DNA of 46,031 bases, from NCBI GenBank assembly GCA_018222875.1, contig JAAEZL010000007.1, forward strand, positions 6,037-52,067, in the 5' to 3' direction. The stretch is from Algicola sp. (lineage in GTDB: Bacteria > Bacteroidota > Bacteroidia > Flavobacteriales > Flavobacteriaceae). The notes below the pieces were generated by a model, which worked only from the letters and a program-made list of their open reading frames with translations, did no database searches and was not told where the DNA came from. Both the position numbers and the translations under genes were made by a program. Positions 27,548-37,953 of the stretch are shown here, piece after piece. Numbering within the stretch: the first letter of the stretch is position 1; every line of letters begins with the position of its first letter.

Positions 27548-28324
27548 ATGTCAAAAAAGCCTCTTATTCTTGTTACTAATGACGATGGGATTACTGCTCC
27601 AGGAATCAGAACGTTAATTGAAGTCATGATAACCATTGGCGATGTTGTTGTTATAGCACCTGATAGTCCGCAAAGCGGAATGGGTCACGCTATTACTATA
27701 AACTCTACCTTACATGTAGAAAAAGTCACTATAGATGAAGGTCCGCAAGAAGAATACAGTTGTTCAGGAACTCCAGCAGATTGTGTGAAGTTTGGTGTAA
27801 AACAATTATTAAAGAGACGACCAGATTTATGTGTATCTGGAATTAATCATGGCTCGAACTCATCTATAAATGTCATTTATTCAGGAACAATGAGTGCTGC
27901 GATTGAGGCTGGTGTTGAAGACATTCCTGCTATCGGATTTTCACTTTGTGATTACAACTGGAGTGCCAATTTTGAAGCTTGTAAAACCTATGTGAAAACA
28001 ATTGCTGAAAATGTTCTTAAACATGGTCTGGACAGCGGAACAGTACTAAATGTCAATTTTCCTAAATTGGACAAGAACGACATAAAAGGTATCAAAATAT
28101 GTCGTCAGGCAAGGGCTAATTGGGAAGAAGAGTTTGATAAACGTACAAATCCTCAGGGCAGGGAATATTATTGGTTAACCGGAAAGTTTGTCAATCTGGA
28201 CCATGGTGAAGACACCGATGAATGGGCTTTGTCTAATGGTTATGTTTCTGTTGTTCCAGTACAGTTTGACCTAACAGCACATCAGAGCATTCAACAACTA
28301 AATACATGGAAATTTGAAGAATAA
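27548..28324 (+). CDS. surE: 5'/3'-nucleotidase SurE
   Basis: ILVTNDDGITAPGI, APDSPQSGMGHAIT, SGINHGSNSSINVIYSGTMSAA. ATG at 27548 preferred. Confidence 0.96.
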   Translation: MSKKPLILVTNDDGITAPGIRTLIEVMITIGDVVVIAPDSPQSGMGHAITINSTLHVEKVTIDEGPQEEYSCSGTPADCVKFGVKQLLKRRPDLCVSGINHGSNSSINVIYSGTMSAAIEAGVEDIPAIGFSLCDYNWSANFEACKTYVKTIAENVLKHGLDSGTVLNVNFPKLDKNDIKGIKICRQARANWEEEFDKRTNPQGREYYWLTGKFVNLDHGEDTDEWALSNGYVSVVPVQFDLTAHQSIQQLNTWKFEE

Positions 28325-28598
28325 AGACGTTATTATAGGAATCGTTATTGGATTAATTGCAAGTGTCATCGGACTCACATTGTCGTTGTTATTTTTTGGC
28401 ACAGGAGACTCTATAGGCAACTCTCTTGATATTGCAATAGCTCAAGATGTATTAACAAAACTCGTTAGTATTGGTGCGCTTCTTAATCTAGGCGCTTTCT
28501 TTTTATTTTTAAACACAAATAAAGAATCTCGTGCTAAAGGTGTTCTTATTGCCACTGTTGTCGTCGCACTTATAACCATTATTATCAGATTTACATAA
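28314..28598 (+). CDS. small membrane protein (94 aa) between surE and lpxB
   Basis: TTG start overlapping the surE end; three predicted hydrophobic segments; abuts lpxB. Confidence 0.65.
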   Translation: MKNKDVIIGIVIGLIASVIGLTLSLLFFGTGDSIGNSLDIAIAQDVLTKLVSIGALLNLGAFFLFLNTNKESRAKGVLIATVVVALITIIIRFT

Positions 28599-29708
28599 AT
28601 GAAATATTACATCATAGCTGGCGAAGCCTCCGGAGACCTTCATGGTTCCAATTTGATGAAAGCATTACAAAGACAAGATATAAATGCTGAATTCAGGTTT
28701 TGGGGAGGTGATCTTATGCAAGCTGTTGGTGGTACTTTAGTGACACATTATAAAGATCGCTCTTTTATGGGTTTTGCTGAAGTGATCTTCAATCTTCGGA
28801 AGATTTTAGGTCTGATAAACTATTGCAAAACTGATATTGAAAATTATCAACCTGATGTGATTATTTTTATAGACAATTCTGGTTTTAATTTGCGTATTGC
28901 CAAATGGGCTCAAGAAAAGAATTTCAAAACACATTATTACATATCACCTCAAGTTTGGGCATCTAGAGCTGGCAGAGTAGAAAAAATTAAGCGTGATATT
29001 GATGCTATGTATGTCATCCTTCCGTTTGAAAAAGAGTTTTACGCTAAATATGATTATAATGTAAATTTTGTTGGACATCCTTTAATTGATGCCATTTCTA
29101 ACAGACATCAGGTTGACGAAAACACATTCAGAAATGACTATCAGCTTAGCAACAAACCAATTATTGCGCTTTTACCAGGAAGCAGAAAACAAGAAATCAC
29201 TAAAATGCTTGGTGTTATGCTAAGTCTGGTCAATGATTTTAAAGCGTATCAATTTGTAATTGCTGGTGCACCAAGTCAGGACTATAACTTTTATAAACCT
29301 TTTATAAAACAAGATAATGTGGCTTTTATTTCAAATAAAACCTATGATTTACTGAGTGTATCTCATGCTGCACTTGTCACCTCTGGAACTGCAACTTTAG
29401 AGACTGCTTTATTTAAAGTTCCTCAGGTGGTTTGTTATAAGGCAAATGCCATTTCGTATCAAATTGCAAAACGAATTATTACTTTAAAATTTATATCGCT
29501 TGTGAATTTAATTATGGATCGCGAAGTCGTTACCGAATTAATTCAAGGTGATTTGAATAAGAAGCGTCTCAAAAAAGAACTGACTAAGATTCTTGAAGAT
29601 GATGAGCGCATTAGGTTATTTATTGACTATTACGATTTAGAAAAAAAACTAGGAGGAAAAGGTGCCAGCGACAAAGCTGCTAAATTAATTTTTGAAAGTT
29701 GTAAATAA
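28599..29708 (+). CDS. lpxB: lipid-A-disaccharide synthase
   Basis: YIIAGEASGDLHGSNLMKAL, FVGHPLID, LPGSRKQEI, VTSGTATLETAL. Confidence 0.96.
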   Translation: MKYYIIAGEASGDLHGSNLMKALQRQDINAEFRFWGGDLMQAVGGTLVTHYKDRSFMGFAEVIFNLRKILGLINYCKTDIENYQPDVIIFIDNSGFNLRIAKWAQEKNFKTHYYISPQVWASRAGRVEKIKRDIDAMYVILPFEKEFYAKYDYNVNFVGHPLIDAISNRHQVDENTFRNDYQLSNKPIIALLPGSRKQEITKMLGVMLSLVNDFKAYQFVIAGAPSQDYNFYKPFIKQDNVAFISNKTYDLLSVSHAALVTSGTATLETALFKVPQVVCYKANAISYQIAKRIITLKFISLVNLIMDREVVTELIQGDLNKKRLKKELTKILEDDERIRLFIDYYDLEKKLGGKGASDKAAKLIFESCK

Positions 29709-29783
29709 GATTGTTAAAAATCAAAACTCATTATTCTTTTCTAATTAAATCAATTATTTATTTTTAGATTTTAATTGCAGTTC

Positions 29784-30302
29784 ATGAAAAAAGTTATCCT
29801 ACTTCTAATATTATGCTTAAGTTTTGGCAGTTGTAAGTCTTCAAAAGGCATAAAAACTAAAAAAACCAGAATGACAAAAGTCAGCACTAATAAAACAAAT
29901 ACCAATTCTTCACCCTCAAAAACTATTGCAAGCATTATTGATTACGCACAGACGTTTGAAGGCACACGTTACAAATATGGTGGCACAACAAAGCGAGGTA
30001 TGGACTGCTCTGGCCTTGTTGTTACAGCTTTCCAGAAAGAAAATATCAGTTTACCAAGAACCACTGCAGCTTTAAAAAATACAGGTGACTGGATTGATGT
30101 TAAAGATGTTAAAGAAGGTGATTTGCTGTTTTTCGCCACTAAGAAAAACAGTCGTAAAGTGAATCACGTAGGTATTGTTACAAAAAGCAGACCTGGATTT
30201 GTTGAATTTATTCATTCTACAACAAGTAGAGGTGTGATTACTTCTAATTTATCTGAACGTTACTGGTACTTAGCTTATGTTCAGGCGAGACGCGTAATAT
30301 AG
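29784..30302 (+). CDS. NlpC/P60 family C40 peptidase, lipoprotein
   Basis: Lipobox LSFGSCKS; YKYGGTTKRGMDCSGLVVTAF and HVGIV catalytic motifs. Confidence 0.92.
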   Translation: MKKVILLLILCLSFGSCKSSKGIKTKKTRMTKVSTNKTNTNSSPSKTIASIIDYAQTFEGTRYKYGGTTKRGMDCSGLVVTAFQKENISLPRTTAALKNTGDWIDVKDVKEGDLLFFATKKNSRKVNHVGIVTKSRPGFVEFIHSTTSRGVITSNLSERYWYLAYVQARRVI

Positions 30303-30334
30303 ATTATTTTCTATTTATATAGATTATTTACTAT
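30298..30334. repeat. two 17-bp direct repeats TATAGATTATTTWCTAT at 20-bp period
   Basis: 30298-30314 TATAGATTATTTTCTAT; 30318-30334 TATAGATTATTTACTAT. Confidence 0.7.
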
Positions 30335-30343
30335 ATTAGGAGA

Positions 30344-32377
30344 GTGAAATCTCTTAATTTTATAATCATTAAGCTTACAGCCTGTTTAACAAGTGGAATT
30401 TCGTGTACTCATTTTTTTAAGTTTAGCTTATATCACGTATTCTACTTGTGCATTGGATTGCTAGCTATTTTGTTCTTGGCAAATCACATTGCAAAACGAC
30501 AATTACGTAAAACTATCTGGTTTGGACTGATAGCTTATGCTTCAATGTTCGCTCTTGGAGCTTTAACGTATACAACTCACAATCAAAAAAACGCTCCACA
30601 ACATTATACTAATAAGGAACATCTTTTTCCAACAGGTTCAAACGATATCACATGTGTTATAAAAGAACGCATGAAACCAACAAAATATTATGAAAAATAC
30701 AGCGTACAACTACGAAAAGTGAATGAACAAATAGTACAAGGAAGGGTCTTATTAAACATAAAGAAAACAGATAGTTCTAAAATATATCATGTGGATGATG
30801 TCTTATTTATCCATTCAGAATTTCAAGATGTTAGAAATCCGAGAAATCCGAATCAGTTCAATTACAAAGACTATTTAGAAAAGCAATACATCTATCATCA
30901 ACTTTTTACTGATCCAGATCTCATTTTTGAAATATCATCAAAAAGAAGTACGGTTTATGGCTATGCTGATGCTTTAAGACAACAGATTAATGAAAAACTA
31001 AATGGCTTCAATTTTAAATCTGATGAATTAGCCGTTATCAACGCTTTAATTCTTGGGCAAAGACAAGACATGGACCGAAACATGTATAACGATTATGCTA
31101 ATGCTGGAGCCATTCATATTTTAGCAGTTTCCGGACTTCATGTTGGCATCATACTAATGCTATTGAATTTTATTTTAAAGCCTCTCGAACACCTAAAACG
31201 AGGCCATGTCATCAAGGTAATCAGTATTCTATTCTTACTATGGAGTTTTGCTGTAATCGCTGGATTATCAGCATCAGTTACCAGAGCAGTCATCATGTTT
31301 AGCATCATTGCCATTGCTATGCATTTAAAACGACCGACAAACATTTATAACACCTTATCTATTTCAATATTTATATTGCTTTTGATAAAGCCAATGTTTT
31401 TATTTGATATCGGTTTTCAAATGAGTTATTTAGCTGTATTTGCAATCGTTTCCATTCAACCTTTACTGTACAAACTTTGGCCTCCAAAATGGAAGCTTGT
31501 AGATTATTTTTGGCAGATAACCACAGTAACCTTTGCTGCACAGTTGGGAGTAGCACCAATTAGTTTGTTTTACTTTCATCAATTTCCCGGCTTGTTCTTT
31601 GTGTCAAATTTGGCCATTATCCCCTTTTTAGGTTTGATTTTAGGATTCGGAATTTTAGTAATTGTATTATCACTTATGAATTGTCTTCCAGAATTATTAG
31701 CAACCGTGTTTGGAAGTCTTATTAGTGCGATGAATCAGGTGGTGTTTTGGGTTTCAAAACAAGAAGCATTCTTAATCACAGACATTTCTTTTGGTGCATT
31801 TCATGTCATTGCCACTTACCTAGTGTTATTATCGCTGTTATTTATATTTCAAAAATTTAACCATAGGCGAACTGTATATGCTTTACTTTCAATCGTGATA
31901 TTTCAGAGTGTTTTAATCTACACAAAACGTATAAATAATTTTGAAGCCTTTATCATATTTCATAAAAGCAGACATAGTATTCTAGGAAAAAAGGCCAACG
32001 ATAAGCTTACTATCTGGCATGATTTAGATAGCAATACACTTAAAAAGGATAAGATGATTCACAATTACAAAGTTGAAAATTTTATAAAGTCTGTTAGTTA
32101 TGATTCTTTATCAAATATTTATAAAGTGCATCAAAAAACACTTTTAGTTATTGATAGTATAAGTGTTTACAATGTAAGTTTTAGGGCAGATTATATTCTG
32201 TTACGCCATTCGCCTAGGATCAATCTGAAACGTCTTATAGATTCACTACAACCAGAGCTTATTATTGCAGATGGCAGTAACTACAAATCTTATGTGCAAC
32301 GATGGAAACGAACGTGTTTAATGGAAAAACTCCCTTTTCATCAAACCAGTGAAAAAGGAGCGTTTGTATTAAAATAA
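30344..32377 (+). CDS. ComEC/Rec2 family competence protein
   Basis: DUF4131-like N-terminus, ALILGQRQDMDRNMYNDYANAGAIHILAVSGLHVGI, SASVTRAVIMF; GTG start. Confidence 0.93.
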   Translation: MKSLNFIIIKLTACLTSGISCTHFFKFSLYHVFYLCIGLLAILFLANHIAKRQLRKTIWFGLIAYASMFALGALTYTTHNQKNAPQHYTNKEHLFPTGSNDITCVIKERMKPTKYYEKYSVQLRKVNEQIVQGRVLLNIKKTDSSKIYHVDDVLFIHSEFQDVRNPRNPNQFNYKDYLEKQYIYHQLFTDPDLIFEISSKRSTVYGYADALRQQINEKLNGFNFKSDELAVINALILGQRQDMDRNMYNDYANAGAIHILAVSGLHVGIILMLLNFILKPLEHLKRGHVIKVISILFLLWSFAVIAGLSASVTRAVIMFSIIAIAMHLKRPTNIYNTLSISIFILLLIKPMFLFDIGFQMSYLAVFAIVSIQPLLYKLWPPKWKLVDYFWQITTVTFAAQLGVAPISLFYFHQFPGLFFVSNLAIIPFLGLILGFGILVIVLSLMNCLPELLATVFGSLISAMNQVVFWVSKQEAFLITDISFGAFHVIATYLVLLSLLFIFQKFNHRRTVYALLSIVIFQSVLIYTKRINNFEAFIIFHKSRHSILGKKANDKLTIWHDLDSNTLKKDKMIHNYKVENFIKSVSYDSLSNIYKVHQKTLLVIDSISVYNVSFRADYILLRHSPRINLKRLIDSLQPELIIADGSNYKSYVQRWKRTCLMEKLPFHQTSEKGAFVLK

Positions 32378-32383
32378 TATATT

Positions 32384-32938
32384 TTATTGTTGAAACTCAG
32401 GCTTAAAAGCTGAATAATATGCATTAAAATCTTCCTGAGTAGTCATTGATTTATAATCATCACCCAAAAATAATTTTAAGTATAATTCAAGTTGCTGTGG
32501 CTTTTGATAGCCTCTAATTGGTGAAATCACTTTAGCATCTACATCAAAGAAAACGATGGTTGGATACGCACTAACTTTTAAGTAACGTGTTAAATCATGA
32601 ACTCCATTTCTTCTGCTTTTTAATTCTGGTTTATAGTTAGGATTACTAAAGGTTTTGCCATCATAAGTTACTGTTGAATTACCTTCAGCATCAAACTTAA
32701 CAGCGTAGTAATTTTTATTTACAAACTCCACAACATCTTTATTATGGAATGTATTTTTATCTAACATTTTACATGGTCCACACCAATTGGTGTAAACATC
32801 CATCATTATTTTTTTAGGATTTTTTTTCTGAAGTTCCAAAGCCTCTTCAAAAGTCACCCAGTTAATTTCTTGTACCTGAGAGAAACTATTAACTGATGTT
32901 AATAGTGCTAAAACGAATATATAAGTTAATTTTTTCAT
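32384..32938 (-). CDS. thioredoxin family protein (secreted)
   Basis: Signal peptide plus YTNWCGPCKMLDKNTF active site and SAYPTIVFFD. Confidence 0.93.
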   Translation of the reverse strand: MKKLTYIFVLALLTSVNSFSQVQEINWVTFEEALELQKKNPKKIMMDVYTNWCGPCKMLDKNTFHNKDVVEFVNKNYYAVKFDAEGNSTVTYDGKTFSNPNYKPELKSRRNGVHDLTRYLKVSAYPTIVFFDVDAKVISPIRGYQKPQQLELYLKLFLGDDYKSMTTQEDFNAYYSAFKPEFQQ

Positions 32939-32972
32939 ATCAAATGTGTTGCAATTTCTGTTCCGAACTTAC

Positions 32973-33000
32973 AAAAAATGCTCCAAAAAGGGAGCATTTT
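32973..33000 (-). terminator. rho-independent terminator of POT transporter gene
   Basis: AAAATGCTCC-aaaaag-GGAGCATTTT with minus-strand T run. Confidence 0.8.
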
Positions 33001-33024
33001 AAGTTATTTTAACGATTTAATCGT

Positions 33025-34806
33025 TTATCGTACACCATGCATTAATTTTTTCAGCATAGGATTAAGCACCATGGATATAAATCCAAAAACAATTGGAACA
33101 AGCGTAAAAATTAAAAAGAAAGTACTTAATGAATACTCCTCTGTAATTTTATCAATCATTCCTCCCATAGTTCCGGCAGCTTTTTGCCCTATAGCAATTG
33201 CTAAGTACCAAATACCAAACATAAAACCAATCATACGTCCTGGAACTAATTTACTTAAGTAAGACAGGCCTACAGGAGATATACATAATTCTCCCATAGT
33301 ATGTAATAAATATGCTAGTATTAAGAATACCATACTTACAGAAGCTGTTTTAGCACCTTGAGGTATTCCTAGTGTTCCAAAAACTAAAATGCCAAAACCT
33401 AACCCTAAAAGCATCAAACCAATTCCGTATTTCATAGCTGCACTCGGATTGTATTTACTTTCCCACCATTTTGAAAACATAGGAGCTAAAGTGATAATAA
33501 AAAACGAGTTTAAAATACCAAACCATGTGGCCGGAACTTCAGTTGCATCTTTACTGAACTCATTATTGATTTTATAATATACGATGTACCATAGAAAGGC
33601 AAATGAAATTCCTAAAATAATGTTAGAATACGGAATTTTAGAAAATGTCTTTTTGAACAACAGATACAGTACCCAAGTAATAATAGCCAACGGACCGACC
33701 GTAAGTATTAAATCAATTATTTTAAAAATCATTGCAGAGCTACCTGTTAAAGCACGTTCCGTATAATCTCTCGCAAACAAAGTCATTGACCCTAAAGCTT
33801 GCTCAAAAGCAGCAAAAAATATGACTGTAAAAATTCCGAAGACAGATACGGCAATAATTTTATCTCTTACAACCCGTGTATATCTGGAAATTCTTGTAAT
33901 AATTAAATATAAAAACAAGAAAAGTGCTAATAAAACTGTTGCATTAGAACCATCTAAACCAGCTATTTTAAAATTTAAAAAATTAACGTTTGCAATCTTA
34001 GACATTGGATCGTTAATCAAGTATAAAAAGCCACCTAATGATGATAATACTATTAAAATTTTATCTACTGTTGTAAAGGGATTTGTTTTTACATCACTGG
34101 TCGCATCATGTTCTTTTGGATTCTCTTCATTAATGTTCTGAGGCAACTCTACTTCATGAACTCTGGATGGCTTTTCTCCAATTTGACCAAAAAAATCTTT
34201 AGCTAACCAAAATTGAATTAATCCCAGAAGCATAAAAATACCTGCTAAACCAAAACCATAACTCCAGCCTATGTTTTCGGCTAAATACCCACAAAGCATC
34301 ATACCGAAAAATGCACCTGCATTTACTCCCATATAATAAATGGTATAGGCACCATCTTTTTTTGATTCCTTCCCTTTATACATTTCAGAAATCATAGAGG
34401 TCATATTAGGCTTAAAGAAACCTGTTCCTATAACCAGCAATGCCAAACCTAAATATAAAGACCAAGTAGTTTCAAAAACCATCGCTGCATGACCAAGCAT
34501 CATAATAAAACAGCCAATAATAACTGCCCATTTATAGCCTGTAAATTTATCAGCCAACCATCCACCAACAATAGGCGTTAAATAGAGCAAAGAGCCATAA
34601 GTACCAATTAATGCTAAAGCATGTTCTCTTGGCCATTCCCATCCTGGATTGTCACTTATAATAGGAGCTGTTAAAAATAACACTAAAAGAATACGCATTC
34701 CATAGAACGAGAAACGCTCCCACATTTCAGTAAAAAAAATGATAAATAAGCCAGCTGGATGACCAATGACCTTATCTTTAAACAGGTTTTCAATATCAGT
34801 ATTCAT
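33025..34806 (-). CDS. POT family MFS peptide transporter
   Basis: FIIFFTEMWERFSFYGMRILLVLFL, YYMGVNAGAFFG, TMGELCISPVGLSYLSKL. Confidence 0.94.
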   Translation of the reverse strand: MNTDIENLFKDKVIGHPAGLFIIFFTEMWERFSFYGMRILLVLFLTAPIISDNPGWEWPREHALALIGTYGSLLYLTPIVGGWLADKFTGYKWAVIIGCFIMMLGHAAMVFETTWSLYLGLALLVIGTGFFKPNMTSMISEMYKGKESKKDGAYTIYYMGVNAGAFFGMMLCGYLAENIGWSYGFGLAGIFMLLGLIQFWLAKDFFGQIGEKPSRVHEVELPQNINEENPKEHDATSDVKTNPFTTVDKILIVLSSLGGFLYLINDPMSKIANVNFLNFKIAGLDGSNATVLLALFLFLYLIITRISRYTRVVRDKIIAVSVFGIFTVIFFAAFEQALGSMTLFARDYTERALTGSSAMIFKIIDLILTVGPLAIITWVLYLLFKKTFSKIPYSNIILGISFAFLWYIVYYKINNEFSKDATEVPATWFGILNSFFIITLAPMFSKWWESKYNPSAAMKYGIGLMLLGLGFGILVFGTLGIPQGAKTASVSMVFLILAYLLHTMGELCISPVGLSYLSKLVPGRMIGFMFGIWYLAIAIGQKAAGTMGGMIDKITEEYSLSTFFLIFTLVPIVFGFISMVLNPMLKKLMHGVR

Positions 34807-34830
34807 AAAAGAAAGATTAGTTAGAAAAAG

Positions 34831-34861
34831 AAAAACCTTTGAACATTAAAGCACAAAGGTT
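34831..34861 (-). terminator. putative terminator between the two POT genes
   Basis: AACCTTTG (34834-34841)/CAAAGGTT (34854-34861) stem with minus-strand T run. Confidence 0.55.
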
Positions 34862-34879
34862 CTTAAAAGATTATTTGAA

Positions 34880-36451
34880 TTAGTTATTATGAAGGTCTGG
34901 ATCTGCAAGTTCAAATCCTTCTGCTTCGTCGTTATGCATTTCGCGTTCATTATCTTCAGCACCATGTGTTAATCGCTTTAAAGGTTTCAAAAGCATAATA
35001 AACAGAGACCCGATGATTACAGTAAATATTAAAATTCCTAAAAATATAGTGTATTCTCCAAAATCACTGGCCGCTTCACCAACGATACCAGCAACTTTAC
35101 TACCCAAACCAGTTGCAGCAAAATAAACACCCATCATCAAAGATGCATATTTAACAGGTGTTAGTTTGGTAATGAATGACAATGCCACAGGAGACAGGCA
35201 TAACTCTCCAATAGTATGAAATAAATAGGCTAAAACTAACCAAATCATACTTGAAGTTCCCGATTTTTCAAACTCCATGGCTGCAAATACCATAAACAGG
35301 AATCCGAATCCCATGATGATTATACCAACAGCCATTTTAAATAAGGACGAGCCTTCTTTTCCTTTTAATTTGCGTTTAGCCCAGTAAGAAGCCACAACCG
35401 TTGCAAAAAGTATAATAAAGCCTGCATTTAAACTTTGAAACATTACCGTTGGTATTTCCCATCCGAATAACACTCTATCTACTTTTGATTCAGTATATAA
35501 GTTCATCAAGCCACCTGCTTGCTCAAAAGCACCCCAGAATACGATGACCATGATAAATGATAATAGTAATACCATAAAGCGATCTTTATAAACCTGAGTT
35601 TCTAACTCTTTATAAATCATCATTAGTAAAGAAATGACTGCAGTAAGAAATATAAATAAAAGTCCGTAACCCCATTCTAAAGTATACCAGCCATAAAGAG
35701 AAATCAATAATAAAACAAGCGTAAATACTAATTGCGTTGGCGACTTTAATAATTTACCATAAAGTTTACCGTAAGATATTTCGTTAGGATCATCTTTTTT
35801 AGGTGGTTCAAAGTTTCCAACTTGAGTCAAATATTTCTGACCAGCAACATAATTAATTAATCCTAATAGCATCACTATACCTGCTAATCCAAAACCAGCA
35901 TGCCAGCCCCATTCAGCAACTACCAGTCCAACAATCATTGTTGCCAGTAAGGATCCTAAATTGATTCCTATGTAAAAAATACTAAAACCTTTATCGCGAC
36001 GTATATCGCCTTCTTTATACAAACCTCCAACCATGGTAGATATGTTGGGTTTTAACAATCCTACACCAAGAATTACAAGTCCTAAACCTGTATAAAAAGC
36101 CCAGATATCAGTCAGTACCAGCACACCATGTCCAAGGCACAATACAATGGCTCCAAGTAAGACAGCTTTCTTTTGACCTACTAATTTATCGGCTATCATT
36201 CCGCCAGGAATAGACATCACATAGACCAACATTGTATACCAGCCATAAAGAGCTAAAGCTTCTTGATTAGACCAACCCAGACCAGGACCTCTATCGTCAC
36301 CCATAGTTTCTGTAGTCATATAAAGTACTAAAAGCGCACGCATTCCATAGTAGGAAAAGCGTTCCCACATTTCTGTTAAAAATAAAATATATAAACCTAT
36401 TGGTTGTCCGAAAAGCTCTTTTTGATGAGGCTTCAATGCAGTTGTTGACAT
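34880..36451 (-). CDS. POT family MFS peptide transporter (paralog)
   Basis: YILFLTEMWERFSYYGMRALLVLYM, FYIGINLGSLLA, TIGELCLSPVALSFITKL. Confidence 0.94.
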   Translation of the reverse strand: MSTTALKPHQKELFGQPIGLYILFLTEMWERFSYYGMRALLVLYMTTETMGDDRGPGLGWSNQEALALYGWYTMLVYVMSIPGGMIADKLVGQKKAVLLGAIVLCLGHGVLVLTDIWAFYTGLGLVILGVGLLKPNISTMVGGLYKEGDIRRDKGFSIFYIGINLGSLLATMIVGLVVAEWGWHAGFGLAGIVMLLGLINYVAGQKYLTQVGNFEPPKKDDPNEISYGKLYGKLLKSPTQLVFTLVLLLISLYGWYTLEWGYGLLFIFLTAVISLLMMIYKELETQVYKDRFMVLLLSFIMVIVFWGAFEQAGGLMNLYTESKVDRVLFGWEIPTVMFQSLNAGFIILFATVVASYWAKRKLKGKEGSSLFKMAVGIIIMGFGFLFMVFAAMEFEKSGTSSMIWLVLAYLFHTIGELCLSPVALSFITKLTPVKYASLMMGVYFAATGLGSKVAGIVGEAASDFGEYTIFLGILIFTVIIGSLFIMLLKPLKRLTHGAEDNEREMHNDEAEGFELADPDLHNN

Positions 36452-36648
36452 ATAATTTAGTGTTAGTTAGTTTTTTTACAGTTCTTAATAACGCATCAAG
36501 AATCGTGCTGTTTTTTGATAAAAATATGTCAAGTTTACTAAAAATTAAGCAGAAAACCCTAACTATTTATAGTTAAATATGCAATAATCATAACTGTAAA
36601 GATAATTACATACAAGAATAGTATCTTTGTAACCTTAAATTCAAGTAA

Positions 36649-37953
36649 ATGCACAAAACGATTACTGGCTTTTCTAAATTATCTAAATCTGATAAAATTG
36701 ATTGGATTGTTGATACATATTTTTCAAACAAAGGAACTGCAAAAACTATTTTAAAGCAATATTGGAATGATGACAACAAACTCCAGCAATTACATGACGA
36801 ATTTATAGAAAATACCATTACCAATTATTACTTACCCTTTGGTGTTGCTCCTAATTTTTTAATTAATGGTAAAACCTACACAATCCCGATGGCTATTGAA
36901 GAAAGCTCGGTCGTTGCAGCAGCAAGTAAAGCTGCTAAATTCTGGTTACATCGTGGCGGATTTAAAGCTGAAGTTATTTCAACCACAAAAATCGGACAAG
37001 TTCATTTTACGTATGATGGTAATCCTGAAGATCTAACGTCCTTTTTCAATACACTGAAGCCCAAATTACATGAAGATACAGCTTCAATGACGAAAAGCAT
37101 GGATAAACGTGGAGGTGGTATTTTAGACGTTCAGCTTAAAGACAAAACCAAAGATCTCACAAACTACTATCAGTTGCATGCTTCCTTTGAGACAATGGAT
37201 GCCATGGGAGCAAATTTTATTAATAGTTGCTTAGAACAATTCGCTACAACGTTGAAAACAGAAGCAGAACATTCTTTGTCTGGAAACGTTAATGTAATCA
37301 TGAGTATTCTATCTAATTATGTGCCTGATTGCCTAGTAAGAGCTGAAGTGAGTTGTAAGGTTGAAGATTTAACTGAGAATTCAAAAATATCTCCTGAAGC
37401 GTTCGCTGAAAAATTTATTCAAGCGGTTAACATTGCTGAAATTGAACCTTACAGAGCAGTCACTCATAACAAAGGCATCATGACTGGCATTGATGCTGTT
37501 GTTCTGGCAACCGGAAATGACTTTAGAGCGGTTGAAGCTGGAGTTCATGCGTATGCTTCCAGAACCGGAAGCTATCGCAGTTTAACACATGCTGAAGGAA
37601 AAGATGGTATCTTCAGGTTTTGGATGGAAATTCCTTTAGCTTTAGGAACCGTTGGTGGATTAACAAGTTTACATCCTTTAGTGAAGCTGGCCTTAGAAAT
37701 GCTGGGCAGACCTTCAGCAAAAGAATTGATGCAGATTGTAGCAGTTGCTGGATTAGCACAAAATTTTGCTGCGCTACGTTCATTAACCACAACCGGAATT
37801 CAAGAAGGTCATATGAAAATGCACTTGATGAATATTCTAAACCAGCTTGAAGCAACTCCTGAAGAAAAAAATAAACTTGTATCGCATTTTAAAACACATA
37901 CAGTAACTCATAGTTCTGTTGTAGATGCAATTAACAATCTAAGAAACCACTAG
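36649..37953 (+). CDS. hydroxymethylglutaryl-CoA reductase (class II-like)
   Basis: PMAIEESSVVAAASKAAKFW, DAMGANFINSCLEQ, GTVGGLTSLHPLVKLALEMLG. Confidence 0.94.
   Translation: MHKTITGFSKLSKSDKIDWIVDTYFSNKGTAKTILKQYWNDDNKLQQLHDEFIENTITNYYLPFGVAPNFLINGKTYTIPMAIEESSVVAAASKAAKFWLHRGGFKAEVISTTKIGQVHFTYDGNPEDLTSFFNTLKPKLHEDTASMTKSMDKRGGGILDVQLKDKTKDLTNYYQLHASFETMDAMGANFINSCLEQFATTLKTEAEHSLSGNVNVIMSILSNYVPDCLVRAEVSCKVEDLTENSKISPEAFAEKFIQAVNIAEIEPYRAVTHNKGIMTGIDAVVLATGNDFRAVEAGVHAYASRTGSYRSLTHAEGKDGIFRFWMEIPLALGTVGGLTSLHPLVKLALEMLGRPSAKELMQIVAVAGLAQNFAALRSLTTTGIQEGHMKMHLMNILNQLEATPEEKNKLVSHFKTHTVTHSSVVDAINNLRNH

Noticed and set aside
31138-34141. ORFs at 31138, 31371, 32978, 33389, 33584, 33821
   Set aside because: Antisense to comEC and the POT transporter; no domain-like sequence.
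36606-37855. ORFs at 36606, 37572, 37613, 37620
   Set aside because: Shadow ORFs of HMG-CoA reductase.
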